DNA from: CAYVVT01 sp964454335
Lineage (GTDB): Bacteria; Fidelibacterota; UBA8477; JABMPR01
Assembly (NCBI GenBank): GCA_964454335.1
Contig: CAYVVT010000004.1
Span: 124,001 to 188,000 of the forward strand
Length of the DNA: 64,000 bases
Direction of reading: 5' to 3'
In this document: in pieces, positions 28,401 through 37,300 of the stretch
Layout: each line of letters opens with the position of its first letter
Position numbering within the stretch: position 1 is the first letter of the stretch
Made by a program: the position numbers and the translations under genes
The notes under the pieces: generated by a model
Database searches by the model: none
Seen by the model: only the letters and a program-made list of their open reading frames with translations
What the model was told of the DNA's origin: nothing

Positions 28401-30943
28401 GTGCCAGCGTCCAGTACTTCTGCCAGCATCTCGTCTCCACCGCTACCAGCGCCATCTGCACTGGCAATGGAAACGCTGTCAGAATCGAAGAGTCTGATCT
28501 CACTATCGAGATCCGAGAATCCATCAACCCACATATTAATGACGGCAAGCTGTTCCTCAGCGAGAGTGAAGGTATAGAAATCCAGATCATCATCAGGATC
28601 GATCAGGGCTTCAACATAATCACCATCCACTACAGGGGTAGCTTCAGCAATACCATCATTTGGTTCATTCCAATCATAGGGATGGAAATCCGCACCAGGT
28701 GAAGGAACACCCAATGCAAAAGTTGCACTAGTGTTCTCGCTGGTCTCATCATGACCGGTGATACCATTTCCACCTGTCAATGTCTCGGTACCTTCTAGCA
28801 CGTCGATTCGGTTCAGAGAGAAACCGTATCCAGGTGATTCGCCCATGTCCTGGTTGGCAATGGGTGTGTCGTCAGCATAGGTGCTGCTGCCGATAGTTAC
28901 GCCAGTCTTATCCACGGCCTCGTTTGGTACGGTTCCGTCGTCGTTCCAGAGTAGATAGTCAGAATCTGAAACTAGATCAGTTACACCATCCCAGTAGTAG
29001 ACGATGATAACTTCATCCCCATTGGTAAGACCACCCTGGCCATTGATAGATCCGGCAACAGCTTCCAGCATATCTGGGATGTCGTCGCGGAGTGGTAACA
29101 CTTCGTCTTCCCAGAGTTCTAAGTCGGGATAAACGCCGTACTCTGTGAAGAAAGCGTCACTACCGGACATGGCGACAGTCAGGTATTCCCCTGGACCCAT
29201 TTCAGTTCCAGCTGGAAAACGAGCGTGGAAATCACCAGAAGAACCGCCGCCATAGTCGGCGCCGGTTGTGATATTATAATAATATGCACCACCATTTGCG
29301 TAGGTCGCGTCTGTCAGGTAATAATCAGTCAGATCGACAATATCGTAGTTCGGATTGTAGAGCTCAACGAACTCACCACCCGTTGGTGTCACGACGATCT
29401 CGTTGATCAGTACAGGGAGGACATCCACAATTGGTTCAGGCGGGGCGATAAATTCAATGGCCATCCCCGGATAGATAAGCTGTGGATCTCCATTATAGCC
29501 TACTTCCAACCCGTCTGTGCCATCACCATTCTCCAGGCCAATTGTAGCTCCAACACCATAATCAGCAGATGTATTCCCTGTAACATCAAGGTACTGAAAT
29601 GTGATATTGTTGGTCGCCTCATCGAAAATGACCTCGAAGGAGAAATAATCCGTATCATACGTCCCGCGAACGATCTCATCGAAGATCACTACAAATTCCC
29701 GATTAGGTTCCGTACCCAGGGTTTTATAAAGAATTGTTCCGTGCGCACTACTTGTGCTGCCCGGACTGTCGCCAGCCTTGAAGTCATCCCACAATGGCGC
29801 GATGACATTATTGGGTGTCGATGCATCCGGGATCGGTTCATTTGTCCAAAAGGAACTTGTATACTCAGATGAAGGGCCTAATCCGATCCAACCATTGGTG
29901 GTGCCGGTGATCTGTGTGTAGTAATTACCATGGAACCAGAACTCAAAAGGCAAGTCAATGGTACCACGATAATCATCACCATAGGCAATATCAGCATCAG
30001 TGGCATCCGTTCCGTCAATCCAGCTATAAGTGGGGCCTGCATCATCCAGGCTACTGACCCATTCATATCCTAGAGCATCGGGACCACCAGATGTGATCAT
30101 GGCGAGGCCTTCACCAGCTAAAGTCACTACATCTGGTGAACTTGCCGCATCGGATGTAATCGTAAGATTTGCTGTATACAACGTCGCAGTGCTTGGGGCA
30201 AAATTGACGTAAACATCTAGGGATCCAAAGGCTGGAACAACAGCGGAACTTACATCTACAGTAAAATCAACATCATCAGTTGAAATATCTGTGATGGTAA
30301 GATCACCACCGCCAGTATTGGAGATCGTTAAAAGATAGTCCGCATCGAAATCCACAGGAAGACCACCGAAATCGATGCTGGTGGTCGACAGGGCAACTTC
30401 AGGATCAGTCGCTGCGATATCCACATTCATCGTAGCTCCGGTGAACGAATGTCCCCCATCACCCCATGAGTCAATGATCGTGAATGTCCAATCACCAGCA
30501 AGATCTTCGCCAGTGAAACTTGTCAGGGCCACAGTGTAATGTCCATCTGTGTCGCCTGCTCCAATGGTTGCCTCAGTTCCGGCAGGAGAGGTGGCTGTAA
30601 ATGAGCCTTCACCGGGATAACTATCTGTATCCCAGTCATAATCAATTGTGACCGTTCCGACAGTAGCTACATCTGTGACTGTCACGATAGAACTAACAGT
30701 TGAACCAGTCGGTAAAGCAGCATCTGGAATGGTGTAGACATAATCATAACGCAGATTCATGGTCGCGTTATTATCACGAAACGCTGCATCCCGTGCTAAC
30801 AGACCAATTGCATTTGCCTGATCAAGTCTGTTCTTCTGAATAGACGGCTGTGTGTTGTCTTCACCAATGGCTCCGGAATTAGCCAATGCAGGACTAAAAC
30901 CGACAATACCAACTAGGCAAAGCACTAGAGCTTTACGCCACAT
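22436..30943 (-). CDS. Giant secreted modular protein with YPNPFN/FlgD-like tail
   Basis: 2835 aa, acidic, no recognisable enzyme domain. Order of modules (rough): signal peptide 1-21; P-domain-like sandwich 60-175 (DSWGDGGHSF); ASH/anchor domain 180-280; anchor module 290-505; lamin-tail domain 510-750 (INEIVVTPTGGEFVELYNP); four PPC domains 755-1230; a DSYGDGWNGG module about 1300; CARDB 1340-1450 (LPDLVVNSM, VLESDETNNSD); a fifth PPC-like unit 1518-1628; second CARDB 1631-1738; FN3 units; carboxypeptidase-regulatory domain 2348-2434 (PDGNYGMELPVGVYEL); tail 2748-2835 with NYPNPFNPITSV and final MMFLK. The tail is the type IX-style sorting/FlgD Ig module. GGGAGG precedes the ATG. Likely surface-displayed or released; adhesion or scaffold role is inference. 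Confidence 0.9.
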   Translation of the reverse strand: MWRKALVLCLVGIVGFSPALANSGAIGEDNTQPSIQKNRLDQANAIGLLARDAAFRDNNATMNLRYDYVYTIPDAALPTGSTVSSIVTVTDVATVGTVTIDYDWDTDSYPGEGSFTATSPAGTEATIGAGDTDGHYTVALTSFTGEDLAGDWTFTIIDSWGDGGHSFTGATMNVDIAATDPEVALSTTSIDFGGLPVDFDADYLLTISNTGGGDLTITDISTDDVDFTVDVSSAVVPAFGSLDVYVNFAPSTATLYTANLTITSDAASSPDVVTLAGEGLAMITSGGPDALGYEWVSSLDDAGPTYSWIDGTDATDADIAYGDDYRGTIDLPFEFWFHGNYYTQITGTTNGWIGLGPSSEYTSSFWTNEPIPDASTPNNVIAPLWDDFKAGDSPGSTSSAHGTILYKTLGTEPNREFVVIFDEIVRGTYDTDYFSFEVIFDEATNNITFQYLDVTGNTSADYGVGATIGLENGDGTDGLEVGYNGDPQLIYPGMAIEFIAPPEPIVDVLPVLINEIVVTPTGGEFVELYNPNYDIVDLTDYYLTDATYANGGAYYYNITTGADYGGGSSGDFHARFPAGTEMGPGEYLTVAMSGSDAFFTEYGVYPDLELWEDEVLPLRDDIPDMLEAVAGSINGQGGLTNGDEVIIVYYWDGVTDLVSDSDYLLWNDDGTVPNEAVDKTGVTIGSSTYADDTPIANQDMGESPGYGFSLNRIDVLEGTETLTGGNGITGHDETSENTSATFALGVPSPGADFHPYDWNEPNDGIAEATPVVDGDYVEALIDPDDDLDFYTFTLAEEQLAVINMWVDGFSDLDSEIRLFDSDSVSIASADGAGSGGDEMLAEVLDAGTYYVVAGYWLDVRASIGAYAIEFNFYDDFNEPNDSFDDATDIADGDTLMASIEVEGDLDYYTFDLAEISSVTIDMLISGYSDLDAEIVLYDGDMNELESNDACCNGADEQIVMNALEAGTYYILMGYWLDVPRASTGEYAAALTVGPPLIDLNEPNDNLADATPVIGGDMVSAIIEPDGDLDFYTFTLAEEMLAVIHLYAEGYSDLDSEIRLLDSDSVSIASSDVGYSGGDEEIVEVLAAGTYYVVAGYWLDVRASTGAYAISFGFYHDYNEENNSFETATEVALGDTLEASIEVDDDLDYYTFDIPFTSTVTIDMLINGYSDLDAELVLYDAEFNELADNDACCSGADEQIVSILAPGTYYALAGYWLDVPRASTGDYLFAVNAEPFSDCDFTQVFVNVTTASFGSEVSFDITDMDGNVILEDGGFSSYTSYDYILCLEDGLYFFNAHDSYGDGWNGGTYAITDGEGVLLSSGGLVDGYEGSWAFAIGDVPLPDLVVNSMAYADQILSVEIMNIGTAPSFGFFGTDYHGVYVDGLYLGYFAEMGVALDAGESFTYDLVGIDYYNFGPGMHQVVVNADVDNDVLESDETNNSDTLDIDILVPPAGPYHLDAWPTSEGVQLSWSPSPEDLLPVRALGGYGIEGIVRKDVPARERSAQLAGRLEEARQDNWNLREPGDTCEEAILVTRDTTSAPHQPIWYTWTASGNGHVIITSDLIGQSVDTRLYVYDACEGNEIAYADDNGVNYAYASTVAFNVSAGTAYKIFWDDYWSSAAFDFLVLQYDDPLPQPDYIVSEMWAGPDGESVAAVITNDGTADATVTSYADFWVDDIYAGWVSVPPLAIAESDTFWLVGLTYQNFGPGTFTILVESDADGNIAELDETNNDGTFEFTIDEPDYIPAFNVYRDDVLIAGDIPPIDFFFNGGFYDWGLAIGEYCYEVTQILPDETESVPSNEACAMVDPKPPINLTVMPEPDGSATLNWVPPLPSGEVSHDDNSAERWFWVGGPSTVDQFFALRMTPPVPEFDISHISVLALGDEPSMFENLLVVGSADGLPDLDNVLFASGPVGVNATWDTGPEWVLLPTGGTGAVMGEFFILSQWPDGSNIGPFIGTDDNTVGDRSFWTNDAGAVWNPFASTWMFRAYLEVGGELVAVDPTGAVDRSISTPENAAASGESITAPGMGWLPDEAHRDFLGTFNVYRGTDPFELDTMLVGDLADLTFNDLPDVFDVEYFYAVAANYDEGESPLSNFVAYTPMALPWMTMDLEWGFGVDMLFGDDFASDTFGIGNIGLDTLDFMVSYEIPVGRIIQREIDGAHMYAMGLPPVPGETTDIVLYAQNASSDAEWLDSVSVTFPVGITVNSSTDLTVVGGTRFLQTNNATGDGATVEWWNHDGGFGNIYSTELAACTLNVSVDAAYDPFNIYFDYYLLGDIYGAEPHEVWGSFLWMIPAFTIDVVPPEGFVEPQGDVDVAVNVNTYEYQPGWYPGMIHVDHNDPNLPPIVFPFDVWMAPPTGTLVGHVASTYGDNAPIADAHVVAADINTFEVFDTMTDPDGNYGMELPVGVYELIIGHPDYFPFETQITIAMDAETVQDAMLAPAVFAPFDLSGDEDGGIVLNWAMPEPMLVAYHDGTPSSGFFQWLGQGYGTVFDLSEYGPASLEYMDFVHYGWGLGGLFDYNLHIVDWHTFETVAVIYGLQTTLDAAGSPVLEAGIDLGGLEGLDWVGIFIEPLSGDPTDAYPDISTDATPAEPGRSFIVDIADVGNEPLDLADITSWDPGDFLLNLWIMVAPGDLVAVGPELDREYSTVMADAAESRGSVSGWEGIGLPTEDDALRSEFLHFNIYRSVDFGAWSFLGTSDSTHYFDADVTMGLNYGYTVSALYDIAESATSDTIYLDYVNVDELGLPLEYALHQNYPNPFNPITSVRYDLPEATHVKLVVYNILGQKITTLVDQQLSAGYHSITWSGLSDAGQPVSSGIYMYRMESDGFTEVKKMMFLK
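27240..28690 (-). repeat. Four tandem PPC modules in A-B-A-B order
   Basis: Within the 2835-aa protein, units 1 and 3 share DSEIRL.DSDSVSIAS and GYWLDVRAS.GAYAI, while units 2 and 4 share DLDAE.VLYD, NDACC.GADEQIV and YWLDVPRASTG. The pattern indicates duplication of a two-module block of about 230 residues. Confidence 0.85.
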
Positions 30944-31030
30944 ACTTCCTCCCGTTTGTTTACATAGCCTGAAAATCTAATAGTAACAATAGCTTACCTA
31001 TCGATACCCCTTTTTCTTTAGATTTATACC

Positions 31031-31059
31031 ATTTTAGACCACCTGCTTTGGGGTTACAA
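31031..31059 (-). promoter_or_regulatory. Candidate promoter of the 2835-aa gene
   Basis: Minus strand TTGTAA (31059-31054), 17-nt spacer, TAAAAT (31036-31031), about 85 nt before the ATG. The same arrangement (TTGTAT-17-TATATT) precedes the other giant gene. Confidence 0.4.
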
Positions 31060-31096
31060 GACTTAATAACCAATCAAGAGTAAATGATGTTATAGT

Positions 31097-31116
31097 TCTG
31101 TGACTTGGGTCACTAT
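31097..31116. promoter_or_regulatory. Palindrome GTGAC-TTGG-GTCAC
   Basis: Perfect 5-bp arms around 4 nt (31100-31113), with TATAGT and CTATA flanking. It lies 40 nt upstream of the candidate -35 of the 2835-aa gene in an AT-rich region, a place suited to an activator or repressor. No binding protein is known to me. Confidence 0.35.
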
Positions 31117-31285
31117 AAACTTGATGGGCCTGTGCGCCTTAAATAGCAATGTGATTTGAATAAATTGCAGAATGAATTTTAATCAGGTGCTTCTATCACA
31201 ACAGATTATTATGTCATCCCTGTAGCTGGTAATTCTTAATAATTGCGCATGCGATTGAATTTAACCACGTTATTGTTTTATAAAT

Positions 31286-31314
31286 AAAAAGGGCCCGCAA
31301 AAGCGGGCCCTTTT
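31286..31314 (-). terminator. Strong terminator of the 2871-aa gene
   Basis: GGGCCCGC-AAAA-GCGGGCCC, a perfect 8-bp GC stem, followed on the minus strand by T5. Starts 17 nt after the stop codon at 31332. Confidence 0.94.
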
Positions 31315-31331
31315 CTTTATTCAAGTCTGGA

Positions 31332-34300
31332 TTACTTGATATAAGCCATCTTGAAGGTCTTGCTGTATTCACCAGCACGCAGGTGGTAGATGTACACGCC
31401 TGTGGGCAGGAGCTGGCCCTGATCGTTATGACCGTTCCAGATCATATCGTAATAGCCGGCATCCTGATGGCTGGCCACCAGAGTGCGTACAGCCTGACCG
31501 AGCATGTTGTAAACCACCAGGGTCACATCCACAGCTTCGGGCAATTCATAATGAATCGTCGTGCTGGGATTGAAGGGGTTCGGGTAGTTCTGCTGAAGAG
31601 CGAACTTATCAGGCAGAGGCAGACCCACTTCGATGACGCTCACCACGAAATCAGTCTCGATGGCCACGCCGCCGGGACCGGCAACGATGAGATCCTCGAT
31701 GGTGAAATCGGTGGGACCGGTGTATTCAGGATCGATGACCTGAACCGGTACGTTCATCAACAGACCCGTTTCCACGCTGATCTGGCCACCGGACAGATCT
31801 ACGGCCAGGACACGCATGAGCCCATCCTGGGTGTTGGCATACACGGAGACATTGTCATTGCCTTCAGCGAGCGTGGGCGTCCCCAGCTCGATCACTTCAG
31901 GATCAAAGGCGATGTCAGCCTGGAAACCGGAGATCATCCCTTCATAGGTGATGCTCACCGGGATATCCTGCCATTCCCTGCTGTTCTGCAGCGTGGTGGC
32001 TGGAACTTCCACGGCAGCGGTACCTGCTTCAGCCGGTGTGCCCTTGGCCAGCGGGGTGAAATCGAGGATGGCCTCGATAAGGATCACCACATCCAGCACG
32101 TTGAAGAGACCATCAGCATTCAGATCAATGACATCGATCTCTTCAGGTGAGGGCGGATCACCGGTAAAGGTCACGATCTCGATGAGACGTGTCAGATCGA
32201 GGATATCCAGGATACCGTCGCCGTTCACGTCACCGTAGAGGATGGGATCCTCAACCGTGAAGGTGACACTCTCTTCAGTACCGAAGTCACCACCCTGTGC
32301 AAGGACTTCCGCACCATGTATGATCTGATAGTAACCTTCGCCGTAGGCACAGCAGATGCCATCGCCCCAGGCGTCATAGATGGTGAAGGTGTAGGTACCG
32401 GGACCCAGCGGACCGGGTGCCAGCAACCATTCGTGCAGCACACCTGCTTCGAACAGCTCTCCACCGGTGATACCCATCATGTAGTTACCGCTGTCATCAA
32501 CGATATCCCATGAGGTCTCACCCGGGAAGTTGTCCGTCAGGATATGGAGCATGTAAGGCGCAGGACCGACCCATGGCCATTCAAGCGCTGGTGCGCCATA
32601 ATTTGGCACTTCATCAAAGGCGATGAGTGCGTACTCATGACCTCCATCTGGAGCACCGACATCTGTGAAGGTCCATTCCAATGGATCGACGATGGCGATC
32701 TCCGCACCGTCTCTGAGGATCTTGATCCCCTCGAGATCGACACAGGGTGATCCGTCCATATTGAGCTCAGGATCGACCCATTCAAGGGTGACATTGTGCC
32801 CAGCAACGGTAAAGGTGACGTTTGTGGGCGGACCCGGTGCCATGTTTGCCATGGCAAAAACGGCATTTGACGGACTTGAATCTTCACCGTTGGTGTAGGT
32901 AGCGGTTACCTCATAGAGGTATTCGATACCTTCATCCACCATGTCGGTGTAGGTGGTCTCAGTCGGTGTACCGATGAGATCGCCGTCGCGGTAGACGTTA
33001 TAGTTTGCAATGTCACGCAGGCTCTCGTTGGCCGGCGCCCAGTTGCGGGTCACGTCAACCGGATCGATCTCGCCGTAAGTGAAGACCATGTAGTCTTCCT
33101 TCTCGGCGCGATGCTCATTCCGATCGTAGTCACGTGCCAGCTCCTCAAACGCCATACCATAACCACGGATCATGAAGTTGGCCGGGAAGCCGGCTTCACC
33201 CACATCCAGCCAGGCTTCGGCAGGATTGGTGAAGTCTGCGGTGGCCCACTGAGTACCCCAGATGAATTCCCAAGGTGCATCCACACCATCGTCCATCGCC
33301 AGAGCAGTGAACAAGAAGGGTGTGTTGATACCAATGAAGAAGCCATTCTCGGCCAGAACAGGTTCGGGCAGAGCATAGTCATTCCACATGTCATCCGTAT
33401 TGGGTACCAGATCAGAGACATGCAGGACCTGGTTTACATCCGGTATACCGAATTCATCCAGACCCAGAACCACAACCTTGATCTCTGTATGAGGACCACC
33501 CTCAGCGGTGAGATACCAGCTGACTGAGTGCAATTCGGAATTAACCGGATGGGAAGCACCCATGGCTGAATTTTCAACGGCACCGGTATAGCCGAGCTGT
33601 GCTACGACGACGTCGTCATCATAACGGAACTCGGTATCGATCCCGCCGCCACCGGGTGGCATCCAGTTCAGGACGATCTGATCATCAAAGTCACCGTTGG
33701 CACGCAGGTTCTCAGGCGGAGCCTCACCCACGATAACCTGGACGCGGTTTGAAGGATCAGATTCAGCATCTTCCGCATCGACAGCGGTGACACGATAGTC
33801 ATAAACGCCATCCTCCGGTGATTCCTGATAGTCTGAAGCCGTCACATTCACCAGGAACTCGCCGTTCCGGTAGATGTTGTAACTGGCCAGATCGTAATCG
33901 GTATTGTCGTCCCAGTCGAGACTTACAGCACCCGTGCCGTCATCCACCGAGCCCACGAGGTTCATGGGTGCCATGGGTGGATGGTTCATGGGTGTAGCGC
34001 AGACCAGGTCAGAATGGGTCTCAGCACTTGTGTATACGGCAGAGACCGTATAACAGTACTCGACACCATTCGGGATATATCCATCCAGATAGTCCATTGT
34101 GGTCGTGGGCAGGAGACCGGAAACGTCGACGCCGTCCCGATAGACGGTGTAGCCGTCGAAGCTGCGTTCGCGCTCAACAAGCACATCATACTGGATGTTG
34201 ATAGGTGTATTCTCGATATGGATCGGTAGGCTGGCCATGTTGGCGGGTTCACTGCCCTTGATACCAACAGGTGTGCCTACGTAGGTGGAATTCGATCTCA

Positions 34301-37300
34301 GGGTAACCAGACCGCCGGCATCGAAGGTCCAGCTCTCTGAAGTACCGAAGTCACCACCACTGGCGATCACGACACCATTCAGATAGAGATTGTAGTAACC
34401 TTCACCATAGGAGCAGCAGATCCCATCACCCCAGGCATCATAGATCGTGAATGTATAGACACTCGGAGCGATCTCTAGTGGCCATGTGTAAAGGGTGGCT
34501 GCAGTGGTGATGGAACCACCATCATTTGCGACGAGGGTTCCGGCTTCATCATAGAGATCCCAGGTGGTTTCGCCCGGGAAGTTGTCCGTGAAGATCTCCA
34601 CGGTGAATTCCATGATCTCATTGCCGGGTTCGGTCCATTCCAGATAGACCTGTCCATCGATACCCGATGTTGCGGATACGAAGCCAGGCGGTAATGGACC
34701 GGTGGGCACATCGACGGGTTCGGAGGGCATGGATTCCGCTGCCTCAGCATCCACGGCCGTAACGAAGTATTCAAAAACACCCGGTTCAGCTGTGACTTCT
34801 GAGAACTCGGAAACAGCAACGTTGACTACGAATTCGCCGTCACGATAGACGTTGTAGGAAGCGAAGTCGTAATCGGTGTTGTCATCCCAATCCAGATCGA
34901 CATTGGAGTTTTCATCACCTACACCGGTGAGGCCCGTCGGGGCTGCCGGCGGATGGTTCACGGGTGTTGCTTCCAACTCGGCAGACGCTGAGATCTCGTC
35001 CGTGTAGTTGGCGGTGATGATATAGTACATGGTTACGCCATTCGTAAGCGGGAAGTCCGTGTAGGCAAACGTCAGCGTATCAACCGTGGCCAGCAGATCG
35101 GTGCCATCGATAGCAACCGGGCTGGTCTCGGAACGGTGAATGCTGTAATCCACCAGCGGTGAGCGTTCCCGCAGCGGCGTTGTATGCACAACCTGCTCGA
35201 AGGGAGCGTGTGGTGCGCGACGGAATGTGCCTGTGAAGTCGGCCCGGCTTGCATTCTCCGGACGGAGACCGAACAGACCGGTATTGGCTGTCCAGCGCGG
35301 CAGATCCCACTCAGGTCCAACGGTGATGGCGTCCACCATCCAGATGTACCAGAGACCCGGATAGTTCGGATCGCCGGGATCGTTCACGTCAATGGCATGC
35401 CATGCCAGCATTGCGTTCTGGCCGGCGTAATCGCCCAACTCGACCGTGTAAGGCACCTGCCAGTCGTTCCAACCTGGATTCGCAGGATTGTCGAAAGGCG
35501 GCAGTGCTGTCATATCGAGGAGAACGTCCCAGCTGGCACCACCATCAATGGAGATCTTCACATAGTAATGATCACCATATATGGATGCCTGCTGTGCGTA
35601 GGACCAGAAGGTTAGCAGGTCACCAGCACCAACGGTGAACTCATGAGAGATCATCCATTCGTCCTGATGTTCGAAGTCCCACCAGGTACCGGCAGAGAAG
35701 ACGCCTTCGTAGGCCGGTGAGCCCAGGATGTCGTCATAGAGCTGCCAGCTGGCGAAACCGTTGGTCTGGATATGGGTCCAGCCTTCCGGTGGCCACATTC
35801 CGGATTCGAAATCCTGTACGAAACCCTCACCGGGAATGATGCCGGGTTCCATCCAGGTCAGCTCGACCCGTCCGTCGAGGCCGCCTTCAGCATTTGCATT
35901 CGAAGGTGGCAGGTTTCCGACAGGCAGGAAGACCGTATTGCTGTTGCCTGATTCTGCAGCTTCAGCATCCACGGCCGTCACATGATAGCGGTAGATGTTG
36001 CTGATGGGCAGGTTCTCGGCAAATGTGCTTTCTGTTACGTTTGCTACGAGCTCGCCATCACGGTAGACATTGTAGGAGGCGAGATCATAGTCGGTGTTAT
36101 CATCCCAGTCCAGGGTGATATCATGATCGTCGATGACGAAGTCGAGGTTCATCGGCGGCATGGGTGGATGATTCATCGGTGTTGCGCAGGCCACGTTGGA
36201 CATGCTGTTCCCACCTTCATCGTATACTGCCTCAACAGAGTAGCAGTATTCCACGCCATTGGGGATGTACTGATCGGTATAGGCCAGGGCATCTACAGAG
36301 AGGAGCTCTGTGGTGATCTGGACAGCATCACGATAGACATGATAACCAATGAACTCACGCAGGTTACGGATACGGGTCGGTGCGGAGGACATCTCGTGCG
36401 GAGCAAGCTCGAGACCGGCATCTGCCAGTTTCTGGGTTTCCAGTGCAGGATCATAGCTGCTTGCCATGCTGCGACCGCCGGCACCTTCCGTGATAGTGAT
36501 CTCGAAGTTACCGACAGCACCACCGAAACCGTCCACGACGATGAGGTAATTGCCCTCAGGCAGGAATACATCGTAGAGACTGGACATGAGCCCACCTTCG
36601 ACACAGGTGAAATCGTCGTCATTGTAAATACCGGTTGTGGTGAAGCAATCTTCGTTGAAGATCTCCAGTTTGGTATCATAGTCAGTGTTGGGGGAGCACA
36701 GGGTTACCGTCAGATAACCGTCATCCATCATCCAGACCTGATAGGCGATATCCTCACCATCAGATGCGGCGACATCAAAGTCATCGCCCATACCGGCATT
36801 CGTGTTGATCTCGGTAAAGGGCAGTTCCATGACAACGACATCGGCACATTCCAGCGGATCCGGGCCCAGATGACCGGGTTCCAACCATTCCAGGTTCACG
36901 GTGCCGTCAAGGCCTGATTCAGCCTCGAGGTACATGGGCGGCAGGTTACCGACGCCATAGGTTTCGTCATTGGATTCATCCGATTCCGCGTCTTCAGCAT
37001 CCACTGCTGTCACGAAATAGGTATAGAAACCGCCTGTTTCCAGTGTCTCAGCATAGTCACTTGTGGCGGCTGTGGTGATGAATTCATCGTTGCGGTAAAC
37101 GTTGTAATGATCGAAATCGTATTCTGTGTTGTCATCCCAGTCCAGGGTCACCGTCATGTTGTCCACAACGCCTACCAGGTTCATGGGTGGCGCAGGTGGA
37201 TGGTTCATGGGTGTGGCGCTGACCTCAGCTGATGCGGCTTCGCCGTCATCATAGATGGCCGAGATGCGATAGAAATAGGTGGTGCCATTTGTAACCGGGT

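Larger units (their letters stand above)
30944..31285. other. Intergenic region between the two giant genes
   Basis: 342 nt, clearly AT-richer than the coding sequence. It holds the promoter candidate and palindrome listed separately; no open frame, tRNA or repeat array was found in the remainder. Confidence 0.6.
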
